A stretch of DNA of 54,086 bases, taken from NCBI GenBank assembly GCA_003166865.1, contig PMUP01000064.1, positions 102,480 to 156,565 on the forward strand, in the 5' to 3' direction. Origin of the DNA: Bryobacterales bacterium. GTDB taxonomy: Bacteria > Acidobacteriota > Terriglobia > Bryobacterales > Bryobacteraceae. The position numbers were made by a program, and so were the translations under genes. Positions 8,347 to 16,788 of the stretch are shown here, piece by piece. The notes under the pieces were generated by a model that ran no database searches, had not been told where the DNA came from, and saw nothing but the letters and a program-made list of their open reading frames with translations. The first letter of the stretch is position 1; the number at the start of each line of letters is the position of its first letter.

Positions 8347-9216
8347 GTGAACGTGAAAGCGATTTGCACGGCCGCGCTTGTCCTTCTCCCGTCGCTGGTT
8401 TTCGGGCAGGAGTTTGAAGTCGCCTCCATCAAGCCATCGGCTCCGAGCGCTCCAGGGAAAGCCAACGTTGGCCTGCACATCGACGGCGCGATGGTGAGGT
8501 ACTCTGCCCTGTCCTTGAACCTTTATCTTGGGATGGCATACAACTTGAAGAATTACCAGATCTCCGCGCCGGATTGGATGGCCTCGGAGAGGTGGGACAT
8601 CACGGCCAAATTGCCGGACGGCGCCGACCCCAAGCAGATTCCGGAGATGCTACAAACGCTGCTGCACGATCGATTTCAGATGAAAACGCATCGCGAGACC
8701 AAAGCGTTTCCGGTCTACGGCTTGATCGTCGGGAAGGGCGAGTTGAAGCTGAAGGAGCCGCCCGCCGATGCGCCGGTGGAGGGCGGCGAGCCCCCGCAGC
8801 GAATCGCGAATGTCGCCGTCAGCGGAAGCAACGCGGGGACCACCGTTACCTACGGCAACGGTTCTTACTTCACGATTGGCGACAACAAGTTCGTGGGCAG
8901 GAAACTGCCTCTGGCGATCATCGCGGATGCCTTGGCTCGGTTTGCGGATCGGCCCGTGGTGGACATGACGAATCTCAAAGGCAACTACGACTTCAGCATG
9001 GAATTTTCGCCGGAGGATTTCCGCGCCATGATGATCCGCGCGGCCATCGCACAGGGCGCGGTGCTTTCGCCGGAAGCCGTGAAGCTGGTGGATGCCTCGT
9101 CCGGCGATACTCTCTTCACCGCCGTCGAGGCGCTCGGGCTCAAGTTGGACTCGCGCAAGGCGCCGCTAGAGATGCTGGTGATCGACCAGGCCCTCAAGAC
9201 GCCGACCGAAAATTGA
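8347..9216 (+). CDS. TIGR03435 family exported protein
   Basis: The 289-residue protein starts at GTG four bases after the BatA stop. It has a signal peptide (KAICTAALVLLPSLVFGQ) followed at once by EFEVASIKPSAP, the hallmark of the TIGR03435 family found in many copies in Solibacter-like Acidobacteriota. Further family motifs are YSALSLNLYLGMAY, PDWMASERWDITAKLPDGA, MLQTLLHDRFQMKTHRETKAFPVYGL, LADALxRFADRPVVDMTNLKGNYDF and LEMLVIDQALKTPTEN. The biochemical role is not known. Close spacing suggests cotranscription with the upstream gene. Confidence 0.93.
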   Translation: MNVKAICTAALVLLPSLVFGQEFEVASIKPSAPSAPGKANVGLHIDGAMVRYSALSLNLYLGMAYNLKNYQISAPDWMASERWDITAKLPDGADPKQIPEMLQTLLHDRFQMKTHRETKAFPVYGLIVGKGELKLKEPPADAPVEGGEPPQRIANVAVSGSNAGTTVTYGNGSYFTIGDNKFVGRKLPLAIIADALARFADRPVVDMTNLKGNYDFSMEFSPEDFRAMMIRAAIAQGAVLSPEAVKLVDASSGDTLFTAVEALGLKLDSRKAPLEMLVIDQALKTPTEN

Positions 9217-9292
9217 CCGCGGTCGCGGCTCGTAAGACGGCTGAATTGTGAGAAACCGCGCGCGAGTATTCTAAGAGAAGGAGCGCACAACG

Positions 9293-9544
9293 ATGGGGAA
9301 GATAGATACAGCTTTGGGCATCGACTGGACTCAGTGCGAACTGATTGAGTGCGTGCCCGGCAAGGTATCTGGCAGGCCCGTGGTGCGCGGAACGCGCACC
9401 CTGCCGGAGGCCATTGTCGGCAGTTACGACCTCGGAGAAACTATGGAGGAGCTTCACCAGGGATTTCCGACTCTTTCGGTGGCGCAGATAAAACGTCTGA
9501 TCGAATTTGCTCACGCGCAAAGCGAGCAGCAGCATCACCTGTGA
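9293..9544 (+). CDS. DUF433 family antitoxin
   Basis: The 83-residue protein is preceded by AAGGAG. The pattern ECVPGKVSGRPVVRGTRTLPEAIVGSYDLGETMEELHQGFPTLS is the DUF433 signature ([CP]-G-[RK]-x-x-RGTR-x-x-x-x-x-[IV]), a winged-helix fold that serves as antitoxin to DUF5615 PIN-like toxins. The stop overlaps the next GTG as GTGA, the usual coupled arrangement. The downstream toxin is broken, so this antitoxin has no intact partner in the window. Confidence 0.9.
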   Translation: MGKIDTALGIDWTQCELIECVPGKVSGRPVVRGTRTLPEAIVGSYDLGETMEELHQGFPTLSVAQIKRLIEFAHAQSEQQHHL

Positions 9545-9643
9545 AGGTGTTGCTCGACGAAAATCTCGACCACGCCCTGCGGACTTTGTTGGGGCGGCAC
9601 TAGGTTGTCACCGCCGCCTATATGGGTTGGGCCGGCTTGAATA
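9541..9643 (+). pseudogene. DUF5615 PIN-like toxin remnant
   Basis: Starting at GTG 9541 the frame reads VKVLLDENLDHALRTLLGRH, the start of DUF5615 (VLLDEN is the first acidic motif). It then meets TAG at 9601-9603, where the family usually has GHEV (GAG to TAG would explain it). Past the stop the same frame continues VVTAAYMGWAGLN, again family-like (family pattern: V-T-x-x-Y-x-G-W-x-G-L-K-N). Similarity ends there, and the remaining two thirds of the gene are absent. It is therefore a nonsense-mutated and truncated toxin. Confidence 0.75.
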
Positions 9644-9904
9644 GAACCCGGGATGCGGACCCACGTACTGCCGATACGCCATATCAGAGAAGAGCGCTTG
9701 GTTAGGATGAGCCGCGTCCCGGCCCAGCGCGTTTTCCTCCCCTTCCCCGTTTCCCTTCACCCATATACAATTGAAGACAAGGAGCCGATGAGTACTTAGT
9801 GCCCGAAAAAGCCCTGCACGTTTGGAAGGTTTTCGCGTCATCCCCTTATAGGTATGGCGCCGGCACTGGGCACAATCGGAGCATTGATAAGCGATGAGGC
9901 GCTC

Positions 9905-10474
9905 ATGAGCGACCGGGCCGCCCCGTCTCAAACCGATACTGCCTATCTAGCGGCGCAAGAGCTGCAGAACCGCTTTTTTTCCGACAACTTACGCCGAATC
10001 TTCCTGTTGATCTACCGGATCGTGCGGAACGTCGACGACGCCCAGGATCTCACTCAGGAGGCGTTCATTAAGGCGCTCCAGCGGCAGGATCAGCTCAAGG
10101 AACTGGACAAGGCGGCGCACTGGCTCTCGAAGATTGCCAGCAACACCGCCATCGATTTTCTGCGCCGCAACGGCAAGGTCAATTTCTGCGAGATCGATAG
10201 CCTGATGGAACCATTGAGCGAACCTTCCGAATCGCCCGAGCAGGCGGTGCTCCGCTCCGAGCATCGGGCTTATCTTGAAGAGGGTTTAGCGGTGCTTACG
10301 GATCGCGAACGAACTGCTCTGCTGCTCCGCGATATAGAGGAACTGCCCGCCGAGCTGGTGGCCGAGCACATGAATTGCTCCAAGGCGACCGTGCGCTCGC
10401 ATATCGCCAACGCCCGAATCAAGATGAAGCGCTACATGGAGCGCAGCCGCCGTACGCAGAGGAAGCCCTCGTGA
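9905..10474 (+). CDS. ECF-type RNA polymerase sigma factor
   Basis: The 189-residue protein has a sigma region 2 at about 25-95 (NRFFSDNLRRIFLLIYRIVRNVDDAQDLTQEAFIKALQR and HWLSKIASNTAIDFLRR). Region 4 is at about 125-180 (LTDRERTALLLRDIEELPAELVAEHMNCSKATVRSHIANARIKMKRYM). ATG 9905 was preferred to ATG 9854 because region 2 follows at the usual distance and GAGG lies upstream. The stop overlaps the anti-sigma GTG as GTGA. The operon continues with two exported proteins, so the target response probably concerns the envelope. Confidence 0.93.
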   Translation: MSDRAAPSQTDTAYLAAQELQNRFFSDNLRRIFLLIYRIVRNVDDAQDLTQEAFIKALQRQDQLKELDKAAHWLSKIASNTAIDFLRRNGKVNFCEIDSLMEPLSEPSESPEQAVLRSEHRAYLEEGLAVLTDRERTALLLRDIEELPAELVAEHMNCSKATVRSHIANARIKMKRYMERSRRTQRKPS

Positions 10475-11151
10475 AGCGTCTATTCGGGAAGCATCCATCC
10501 ATAAGGCACCCAGCCGAAGTACAAATCGCGCTGTTTGCGGGCGGTGATCTGGGACGCTGGGAGCGCTGGTGTGTTGCCCGGCACGTTGCTGGTTGCGCCG
10601 AATGCCAGCACGAAGTCCAGGCTCTGCGCGACGCCAGCACACAACTTCGAGAACTGGCGGCAGAAATGCCCGAGTTGCCGAACGGACTGAGTTGGAATCG
10701 GCTTTCCCAGGAGATCACTGGAAACGTCCGAGTGGGATTAGCCGCGGGCGAAGCGATTGCTCTCTTCGACAAACCGGCGCCCGCCAAACCCCGGCTCGGT
10801 TGGAACGCTGCGCTGGTGCTGCTGGGCGCCACGCTGGTTTTCGGGATCGCGTTTTGGTCCAGTCTTCCGCCGCAGCAGGCCGAGCACCTGCTGGCGTCCT
10901 TGAAACGCATTCGCACCGAACGAATCGGGACAGTGATTCACTCCACCGCGGCGGCGCCCGAGGAGGCAGTGGTGGAGGCGTCGTCAGCGGGAATCCAAGT
11001 CAAGGAAAACGGCCGCACTCTGTCGCTCATGCAGCCCCGCTCCGATGGCGCGACGGTTTCGATAAGCATGCAGGGGTCGGCCGGCGTTCGCTTTGTGGAT
11101 GCCGATACCGGCCAGGTGACCACCAACAAGGTGTACTATGCGGAGCAGTAG
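10471..11151 (+). CDS. Membrane anti-sigma factor with zinc-finger motif
   Basis: The 226-residue protein overlaps the sigma gene stop by GTGA. Near residues 29-42 it has CVARHVAGCAEC, the H-x3-C-x2-C zinc-binding motif of ZAS/zf-HC2 anti-sigma domains. One membrane helix follows at about 105-125 (LGWNAALVLLGATLVFGIAFW), then an external domain of about 95 residues (IQVKENGRTLSLMQPRSDGATVSISMQGSAGVRFVD). It should hold the sigma factor at the membrane until an outside signal releases it. Its 3' end overlaps the next gene by 14 bases. Confidence 0.88.
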   Translation: MKRLFGKHPSIRHPAEVQIALFAGGDLGRWERWCVARHVAGCAECQHEVQALRDASTQLRELAAEMPELPNGLSWNRLSQEITGNVRVGLAAGEAIALFDKPAPAKPRLGWNAALVLLGATLVFGIAFWSSLPPQQAEHLLASLKRIRTERIGTVIHSTAAAPEEAVVEASSAGIQVKENGRTLSLMQPRSDGATVSISMQGSAGVRFVDADTGQVTTNKVYYAEQ

Positions 11152-12256
11152 TTTTCTGCTGGCCTCGGCGCTTGCGTTGGTGCCTTTGAACGGCGTGTTG
11201 TCGGCGGCGGCGCTTCCCAAAATCGACTTCCCGGCGGATTCCCCGGTCGACTTGATCTCGGCCGATTACGGTGAGTCCAATGAAACCGCGCGGGGCGGCG
11301 CGTTGCTGCTCGATTTTCACGCCGCGCTGTCGTTGCGCAATTCCAGCCAGCGCAAGATCCGAGGCATCACGCTACTGGTAAGCGCCCAGGAGGTCACGCC
11401 CGGCGGCAAGGGGTCGGTCACCATCACTAGCCTGAATGTCGGCCCGCAAGAAACATTCCCAGTGCGCATCGATCTGCGTTTGCTGCGGCCGCTGCAGGCT
11501 TCGTCAGGCGTTCCGGTCGAAATCGGCCTGGACGGAGTACTGTTCGACGATCTGAGTTTCTACGGCCCCGACAAACTGAGTTCACGCCGCACCATGACAC
11601 TTTCGGAATGGGAAGCCCGGCGCGACCGGCACTATTTCAAGTCCGTGCTGGCGGCTGGCGGTCCGGAGCGGCTGCGGCAGGAAATGCTCGAAAGCCTGAC
11701 CCACGAAGCCGATCGTCCCAGTTTGGATGTGCAAGTGGTGCGGGGTGGGCGAGCCACCAATTTCGAGCCCGAAAAACAGGTCCAATTCGCGTTCCTGCGT
11801 TTGCCCGATTCGCCCGTCGAGCCGGTGGACGGAATGGCGCGCATCGCCGGCAATGAAGCGCGAGCGCCGCGTCTGGAAGTGAAAAACCGCTCGGACCGCT
11901 CCATCCGGTACTTGGAGGTCGGATGGATTTTGCACGATCAGACTGGCCGTGAGTTTCTGGCCGGCTCCGTACCCGCCGAGCTGAATCTGGCGCCCGGCCA
12001 GCAGAGCCGGATTTTCGAAAACGCCACGCTCAAGTTTCCGCGACTCGGCGCGCAACCGCTGGCCATAGAAAGCATGACCGGCTTTGTCAGCAGCGTGGAG
12101 TTCGCTGACGGCACGCTCTGGATTCCGACCCGCGGCGATTTGGGCTCGCCCCAACTCCAGCGCGTCATGGCGCCATCGGATGAAGAACAGCGGCTTGCGC
12201 AGATCTATCGCAAGAAGGGCCTCAACGCCTTGATCGCGGAACTCAACAAGTTCTAA
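11138..12256 (+). CDS. Exported protein of unknown function in sigma/anti-sigma operon
   Basis: The 372-residue protein starts at ATG after AAGGTG inside the end of the anti-sigma gene. It has a signal peptide (MRSSSFLLASALALVPLNGVLSAA). The mature part appears to hold two immunoglobulin-like beta regions: residues about 55-135 (LSLRNSSQRKIRGITLLVSAQEVTPGG) and about 245-330 (LEVKNRSDRSIRYLEVGWILHDQTGREFLAGSVP). Both share the pattern [L/V]-x-[LV]-[RK]-N-x-S-x-[RS]-x-I-[R]. A helical tail ends EEQRLAQIYRKKGLNALIAELNKF. No family recognised. Operon position suggests it is an envelope target or cofactor of the sigma system. Confidence 0.8.
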   Translation: MRSSSFLLASALALVPLNGVLSAAALPKIDFPADSPVDLISADYGESNETARGGALLLDFHAALSLRNSSQRKIRGITLLVSAQEVTPGGKGSVTITSLNVGPQETFPVRIDLRLLRPLQASSGVPVEIGLDGVLFDDLSFYGPDKLSSRRTMTLSEWEARRDRHYFKSVLAAGGPERLRQEMLESLTHEADRPSLDVQVVRGGRATNFEPEKQVQFAFLRLPDSPVEPVDGMARIAGNEARAPRLEVKNRSDRSIRYLEVGWILHDQTGREFLAGSVPAELNLAPGQQSRIFENATLKFPRLGAQPLAIESMTGFVSSVEFADGTLWIPTRGDLGSPQLQRVMAPSDEEQRLAQIYRKKGLNALIAELNKF

Positions 12257-12259
12257 GCC

Positions 12260-12667
12260 ATGAACCTGGTCAAGATCCTGCCGGTGCCCCTGCTGTTGCT
12301 AGCCAGCATCGCTCCCGCGCAGCAAAGCAGCCTGCCTAACGATAAGACCGACGTCTATCTTCAGAACGACAAACCCAAGAATCAAAAGGAATCCAACACC
12401 CGTACCATCCAAGGCACGGTGAAGGACTCCTCGGACAATCCCCTGCCCGGCGCGATCGTGCAGTTGAAGGACATGAAATCCTCCAAGATCGTTGATTTCG
12501 CCACCAAGGACGATGGCAAGTTCGCTTTCAGTGATCTTCCCATGGATATCAACTATGAACTCGCGGCCAAGCGGGGCGACCTGACGACGCCAGTGAAGAA
12601 GGTCAGCATTTACGACACCCGCAAGAACGTGATCTTGAATTTCCAGCTGACGGCCGCCAAGCAGTAA
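12260..12667 (+). CDS. Exported carboxypeptidase-regulatory-like domain protein
   Basis: The 135-residue protein has a signal peptide (MNLVKILPVPLLLLASIAPAQQ) and a single beta-sandwich domain. The domain matches CarboxypepD_reg: TIQGTVKDSSDNPLPGAIVQLKD, ATKDDGKFAFSDLPMDINYELAAKRGDL and KNVILNFQL. It is the last gene of the sigma-factor operon, three bases after the preceding stop. Such free-standing domains are typical of acidobacterial exported proteins and resemble the N-terminus of the Oar-like receptors further along the window. Confidence 0.88.
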   Translation: MNLVKILPVPLLLLASIAPAQQSSLPNDKTDVYLQNDKPKNQKESNTRTIQGTVKDSSDNPLPGAIVQLKDMKSSKIVDFATKDDGKFAFSDLPMDINYELAAKRGDLTTPVKKVSIYDTRKNVILNFQLTAAKQ

Positions 12668-12683
12668 AATGTTATACTCGATG

Positions 12684-12705
12684 TTGCGGCGGATAGCTGC
12701 CGCAA
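12684..12705. other. Stem-loop between operon end and tRNA
   Basis: TTGCGGC and GCCGCAA form a perfect 7-bp stem with an 8-base loop. No T-run follows, so it is not a classical intrinsic terminator. It could separate the operon from the tRNA or mark the tRNA 5' leader. Confidence 0.4.
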
Positions 12706-12722
12706 ATCCCGCACGTATTCCT

Positions 12723-12800
<78 letters not shown>

Positions 12801-12819
12801 AACATCCTTTCTGCTTTCA

Positions 12820-13404
12820 TTAAGATACTGCCCTTAAGATCGTTGGGCTCTCGATTGGCGTCGCGGAATTGTGCCCAGAACTGTGCCTACCCAGTCCCAT
12901 TCGTGCGCGTTCCATAGCGTCCCGTATGATCTGCACCTGCGGATGAACGTAGCGCCGCATCGTGGAGAAGTCGCTGTGTCCGGCCAAATACGCCAGCGTA
13001 TAGGGGTCCATGTAGGCAGACCAGCGGGTGAGGCAAGTGTGGCGAAACGTGTAGAACGGGACGGGCGCAACCTCCGCCAGCTTACATGCGTTCGAGTGCT
13101 GCTTCTTTAAACTGGATTTCTCGATGTGCCCGCTTGTGGTGTTCGCGGGAAAGACCCACTCGCTTGAACAAGCGGCTGCGCGCCGCATTTCGATCAGAGC
13201 CGCCGCTCTTTGGGTAGGCGGAATCGTTCGCCGCGCGTTCTCCGTCTTCCCGAAGGGGACATGGACGGCACCGTCACGGACGTGCTCCCATCTCAAGCGA
13301 GAGCACTCCTCAGGCCTAAGACCGCAATCAATGAGCACTGTGGCGATATCGCGGAGCAGGAATGGATCCTCTGGTTTGATTGGTGCGTTGTCCCGTTCGA
13401 CCGC
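12820..13404 (-). pseudogene. Tyrosine recombinase (phage-type integrase), C-terminal catalytic part
   Basis: The retained frame is open from about 13404, just after an in-frame TAG at 13405-13407. It reads ERDNAPIKPEDPFLLRDIATVLIDCGLRPEEC..., then the catalytic residues in order: Arg in GLRPEECSRLRW, a Lys turn FGKTENARR, His-x-x-Arg in YTFRHTCLTRW, His in LAGHSDFSTMRRY, and the Tyr in RRYVHP. The N-terminal core-binding and arm domains (about 150-200 residues) are missing. GTG 13338 could start a shorter product, but that would not be a working integrase. It points at the neighbouring tRNA-Pro. Confidence 0.8.
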
Positions 13405-13492
13405 CTAATCCCGGTAAGTGCGCGTTGATAGGCCGCTAGCTTGTTGTTGCCGATCGCGAGCGTCGCATCAAGGTAAGCGCCTTCATCGGCCG

Positions 13493-15470
13493 CTAAGAGC
13501 ACCGTGACTCGGTGGGCCACGCCGGCGACTTCTTGACGCAATCTTCGATCTCCCCTTCGAGACGCTTCATCAGATCGCCAGCGGTTCCACTCCACTCACT
13601 CGTAGCGTGCTCGAAAAGGACAAGAATCGGCGTGCTGACAGGATCTGATTCCAGGGTCTCGCGAACAGACTCGGCACGGTTGGCGGAGTACGCGCTCATG
13701 AACGCACCACTCTCTAAGCCGAGGCCCTTCTCGGCAGCCGTGGCGCATAGTGCGAAATCCGCCATCCAGGGTTTTCGGGAGAGCCTTACCTCGGGTAAGC
13801 ATGCCAGCGCCGCTGAAACAACGGTGAATAGTGCGCCGAGGATCTGCGGGCGATCTCTTTCGTACTCTGCGTAGAGTTGTGCCTCGTCCCGACGCGCCTC
13901 CTCTTCTATGCGAGGCAATTGCAGGATGATCGCCCGGTCCGCGAGGTCCGGTCGCTCCGCAAGGTGATCAATGCCATTGAGAATCACCGGTCGGGTTAGA
14001 TCAAGGATCACATCCTCTGTATCCGTATAAAGCTCGCGAGTGGAAAACCCTCCCCCGGTCGCCAATCGACATAGCGCGTCCGACAACCATTGCGGAATGC
14101 CGGACAGGCTGTCGTAAGCAACCACCCAGGAATTGTTGGCCGCAATCAGCAGGTCGCGTTCCTCGCGGGGCGGAGTGCGCAGGGGAGCGCTGGCAGGGTC
14201 AATGAGCCGCCGCAGTAGTTTCGCGGTGGTGCTCTTGGCGGACCCCTGCTCACCCTGAAAAATCAAAACTGGATACGGGCCGTGCGGGCGGAAGGCTGCA
14301 ACGAGCCAAGATAAGAGGAGTACCCAATTCTTGTCATCACCGATGTTGATCAATCGGCGCAGCATTGAGATTGACCCACCAGGGGAGGGAGGTGGCCGGG
14401 GTAGCATTCCCCTCGACCGCCAGAAGCGGACGGGCGGCTTCTGGAGGACACGCCAGCCTTAATCCGTTATCTCGACGGCTTCCCATCTCTCGTTACAAAG
14501 GTCAAGATATATACCGTCCCCGTGTGGCGCGACACGGGTGTACACGTGACTTTCGGGCGAATCAAATTGAGCCTTCGCTTCGAGCACTGCCAAAGCGTCT
14601 TGCAGTGGCTGCGCACTCGGTGGTTTCCCGAGCTTTTGGTAAAACCCGCGTGTAAGCCCAACGGCGGCAGCCTTGACTCTTGATAGGCCAGACTTCTCGG
14701 TGATCGCCAAGAGGGAGGGAGACAAAGGCTTCTCCCCCAGGTGCGTGGAATAGTTCGGCTTCCGCGGCGAGCTCGATCAGGAGTTGGCTTTGCGCCGCCT
14801 TGGGCTTATGCTCGGCGGTCCCCAACTCGATTTCACCAGACTCGATTGCCACTTCTCCCCGTTCTGGTGGATATCGGGCGAATACATTTTTGATGGTCTT
14901 GCCGCGGCATCCATCATGCTGGCACCGGAAACCCGGCTGTCCTTCCACGACCGGTGAGTGCTGCGGAGCCATCAATATGAAGCGGATCGAATGGGCATTC
15001 GACGAGTTTAGATCAGGCCGCCTGGAAGCGCCCCCCACGACTTCTGCCGCCTCACCGCGAAACCATGCTCCGTAAGATAGCCGTCCATGTCGAAACGCCC
15101 CGACACCGCTGGCTTCTCCCTTGATGGGGTATCGCCTCCGAAACGCGCAAGTGCTTCACGAGTTATCAACGGGTACCTCAAGGATCCGGCTCACTCGGTG
15201 AACCCGGTCTGGAATGCTGTCCCCTTTCCTGGCCACCGTGCCATAGGCTTTCCAGATACGCGCCGCGTTCGCCGATGTCACATCGACCTTTACCACGACA
15301 TCCGAATACCGCCGGTCCAATTCGGCCAGCGCGCCCGTGACAAATTCCAGTGCCTCCCGATCGTTCGGGAGATCGATGCGATACAAGAGGTGGGCGCCGT
15401 TTCCGGAATCCGCAATTATCGGGCGCGAAGCGGTGCTCCGGTGTAGCCTTATCAGACGAGCATGCGCCAA
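13493..15470 (-). pseudogene. Decayed primase/superfamily-3-like helicase of an integrated element
   Basis: Pieces of one gene lie in order but in changing frames. Near 15.4 kb is RPIIADSGNGAHLLYRIDLPND...ARIWKAYGT, primase-like. A frame change near 15.16 kb gives DMDGYLTEHGFAVRR. A Cys/His segment GFRCQHDGCRGK lies near 14.92 kb. Then comes ELFHAPGGEAFVSLPLGDHREVWPIKS, and after a frameshift near 14.67 kb TRGFYQKLGKPPSAQPLQDAL. TAA at 14459-14461 interrupts the frame just before the ATPase part. The ATPase (14.4-13.5 kb) is intact in sequence: Walker A FQGEQGSAKSTTAK, LIAANNSWVVAYDSLSG and RPVILNGIDHLAERPDLADRAI. Near 13.53 kb another shift leads to ALSGR-stop-RRLP. Replication function is lost. 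Confidence 0.8.
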
Positions 15471-15580
15471 TATACGCGTTCAACAACAGACTGTGGGATA
15501 CGCAGCGTTGTATATCTCCCCCGACGACGACGGGGATGATCCTGCCCGATCTTCAGAATTCCCGGCTCGTCACGGAAACA

Positions 15581-16060
15581 CTAGCGCTCGACGCCGAACA
15601 CGCCGGCTCGCCACGCGATGAGGCCATCGATGCTGTATCGACCCGGCCCAGAGAAGATCAGCCAAACGAGGATCAACGTGTATAGCACCTCGGGGAGATA
15701 CAGGAAGTCGTCGAGCCAGGCGAGGACACCGCTTGCCTGAATGCTGTGGATCCGATTGGTGGCGATCGCGACGATCATGTCTACCGCGAGCATTGCGGCG
15801 CACAGCGGCGTGAGCAGCCCCAGCGCCAGGCCGGCCCCGCACGCGAATTCGACCGTGGAGACCAAGAGCGCATTGGCGTGCGGGAACGGGATGTGTGACT
15901 GGACGATGGTCTGCTCAAGCAGTTCGAACTGAGCTGGCACGAACAGCTTGGTCCCGCCGGAAATACAGAAAAAGATGCCAATCAGGACGCGAGCGGCAGT
16001 CATCGGTATCCATTCCCCGGCGCGGAGCATCGTCAAGACGCTCTGGATCACGTGGGTCAT
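15581..16060 (-). CDS. DoxX family membrane protein
   Basis: The 159-residue protein has helices AARVLIGIFFCISGGTKLF, LLVSTVEFACGAGLALGLLTPL, CAAMLAVDMIVAIA and LYLPEVLYTLILVWLIFSGPGRYSIDGL. SGGTKLF near the first helix and SGPGRYSID near the end are DoxX hallmarks. ATG 16060 was chosen over an upstream extension rich in unlikely residues. It is on the same strand as the GMC operon but 212 bp away, so it may have its own promoter. Substrate unknown. Confidence 0.85.
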   Translation of the reverse strand: MTHVIQSVLTMLRAGEWIPMTAARVLIGIFFCISGGTKLFVPAQFELLEQTIVQSHIPFPHANALLVSTVEFACGAGLALGLLTPLCAAMLAVDMIVAIATNRIHSIQASGVLAWLDDFLYLPEVLYTLILVWLIFSGPGRYSIDGLIAWRAGVFGVER

Positions 16061-16272
16061 GTTTCGTGACTCGACTTGCCGGCGGCTGGTGCATCCCATT
16101 CTCTCGCCGCTTGCGCCACGGTGTGCACGAGGCGAGCATACCGCAAGCTCGATCAAGAGCGCAATCGGTCAAGAATGCACCTCTTCGATCACTTCGCCTC
16201 CTAAGCCGCGCACGACGGAGCGTGTTGCCGCATCGGGTAGGGTTACGCGAAGTATGAGTCGCTGGAAACTGA

Positions 16273-16788
16273 TTAAGGCAGTTCTGTTCCCACGAATTGG
16301 TTCAGCATAACGTTGCCCTTGTACTCCATTTCCTGGTGGATTCCGATCTTCGATGTGTAGTAGGCGTTCACGGTAGCGCGCTTCAACTCTTTGAAAAACA
16401 TCTCTTCGGGACTCTTCGGTTCTTCTTCATTTTGAGCCATGCGTTCGACTACTGCCGCGCGCTGCGCCGGAGCAGTCTCTAGAAAAGTCTTCCCGTGCAT
16501 CTGAAGGCTAACTTGATTCACCAGTTGAACACCCTTGCGCCAAAGGGCCTTCTTGTCCGCTTCTCGAGATTCCGCCAGCCGCGCGTCGATATAAGCAGCG
16601 GCCCCCGCGGCCCGCGCGCCAGGCGAGTGGTCATCCGCCGGAATGATGATTTCGGCCAACTCGTCGACGACGACGAACTCCTGCGGGGTAAAGAATCGTT
16701 GTTGCTCTTGCGCCACGCCGAACTTCGCCGCGTAAGCCGTCGCGGCCGCGATCTTGAACAATTCCCGCCGTTCGATATCGCTTGACAT
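16273..16788 (-). CDS. Gluconate 2-dehydrogenase subunit 3 family protein (GMC partner)
   Basis: The 171-residue protein has N-terminal SSDIERRELFKIAAATAYAA, a Tat-like leader (RRELFK), then the family body: FFTPQEFVVVDELAEIIIPADDHSPGARAAGAAAYIDARL and AVVERMAQNEEEPKSPEEMFFKELKRATVNAYYTSKIGIHQEMEYKGN. Subunit 3 proteins partner FAD-dependent GMC dehydrogenases on the periplasmic side and help their export and electron transfer. The ATG directly follows the GMC stop (TGA-ATG), with GGGGAGG upstream, so the two are coupled. Confidence 0.92.
   Translation of the reverse strand: MSSDIERRELFKIAAATAYAAKFGVAQEQQRFFTPQEFVVVDELAEIIIPADDHSPGARAAGAAAYIDARLAESREADKKALWRKGVQLVNQVSLQMHGKTFLETAPAQRAAVVERMAQNEEEPKSPEEMFFKELKRATVNAYYTSKIGIHQEMEYKGNVMLNQFVGTELP

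Larger units (their letters stand above)
12801..15520. mobile_element. Relic of a tRNA-Pro-integrated element
   Basis: Between tRNA-Pro and the DoxX gene lie only two genes, both broken and both of mobile-element type: a truncated tyrosine integrase beside the tRNA and a primase/helicase. This is the expected order for an integrative element at a tRNA 3' end. The right border is approximate. No second copy of the tRNA 3' end was found near 15.5 kb, so the far attachment site is lost or was deleted. There are no capsid, tail or conjugation genes. Confidence 0.65.

Noticed and set aside
15480-15580. Search for a second copy of the tRNA-Pro 3' end (attR)
   Set aside because: No stretch matching TTCGAATCC...CGCCCCGACCA was found by eye near the right edge of the element relic.
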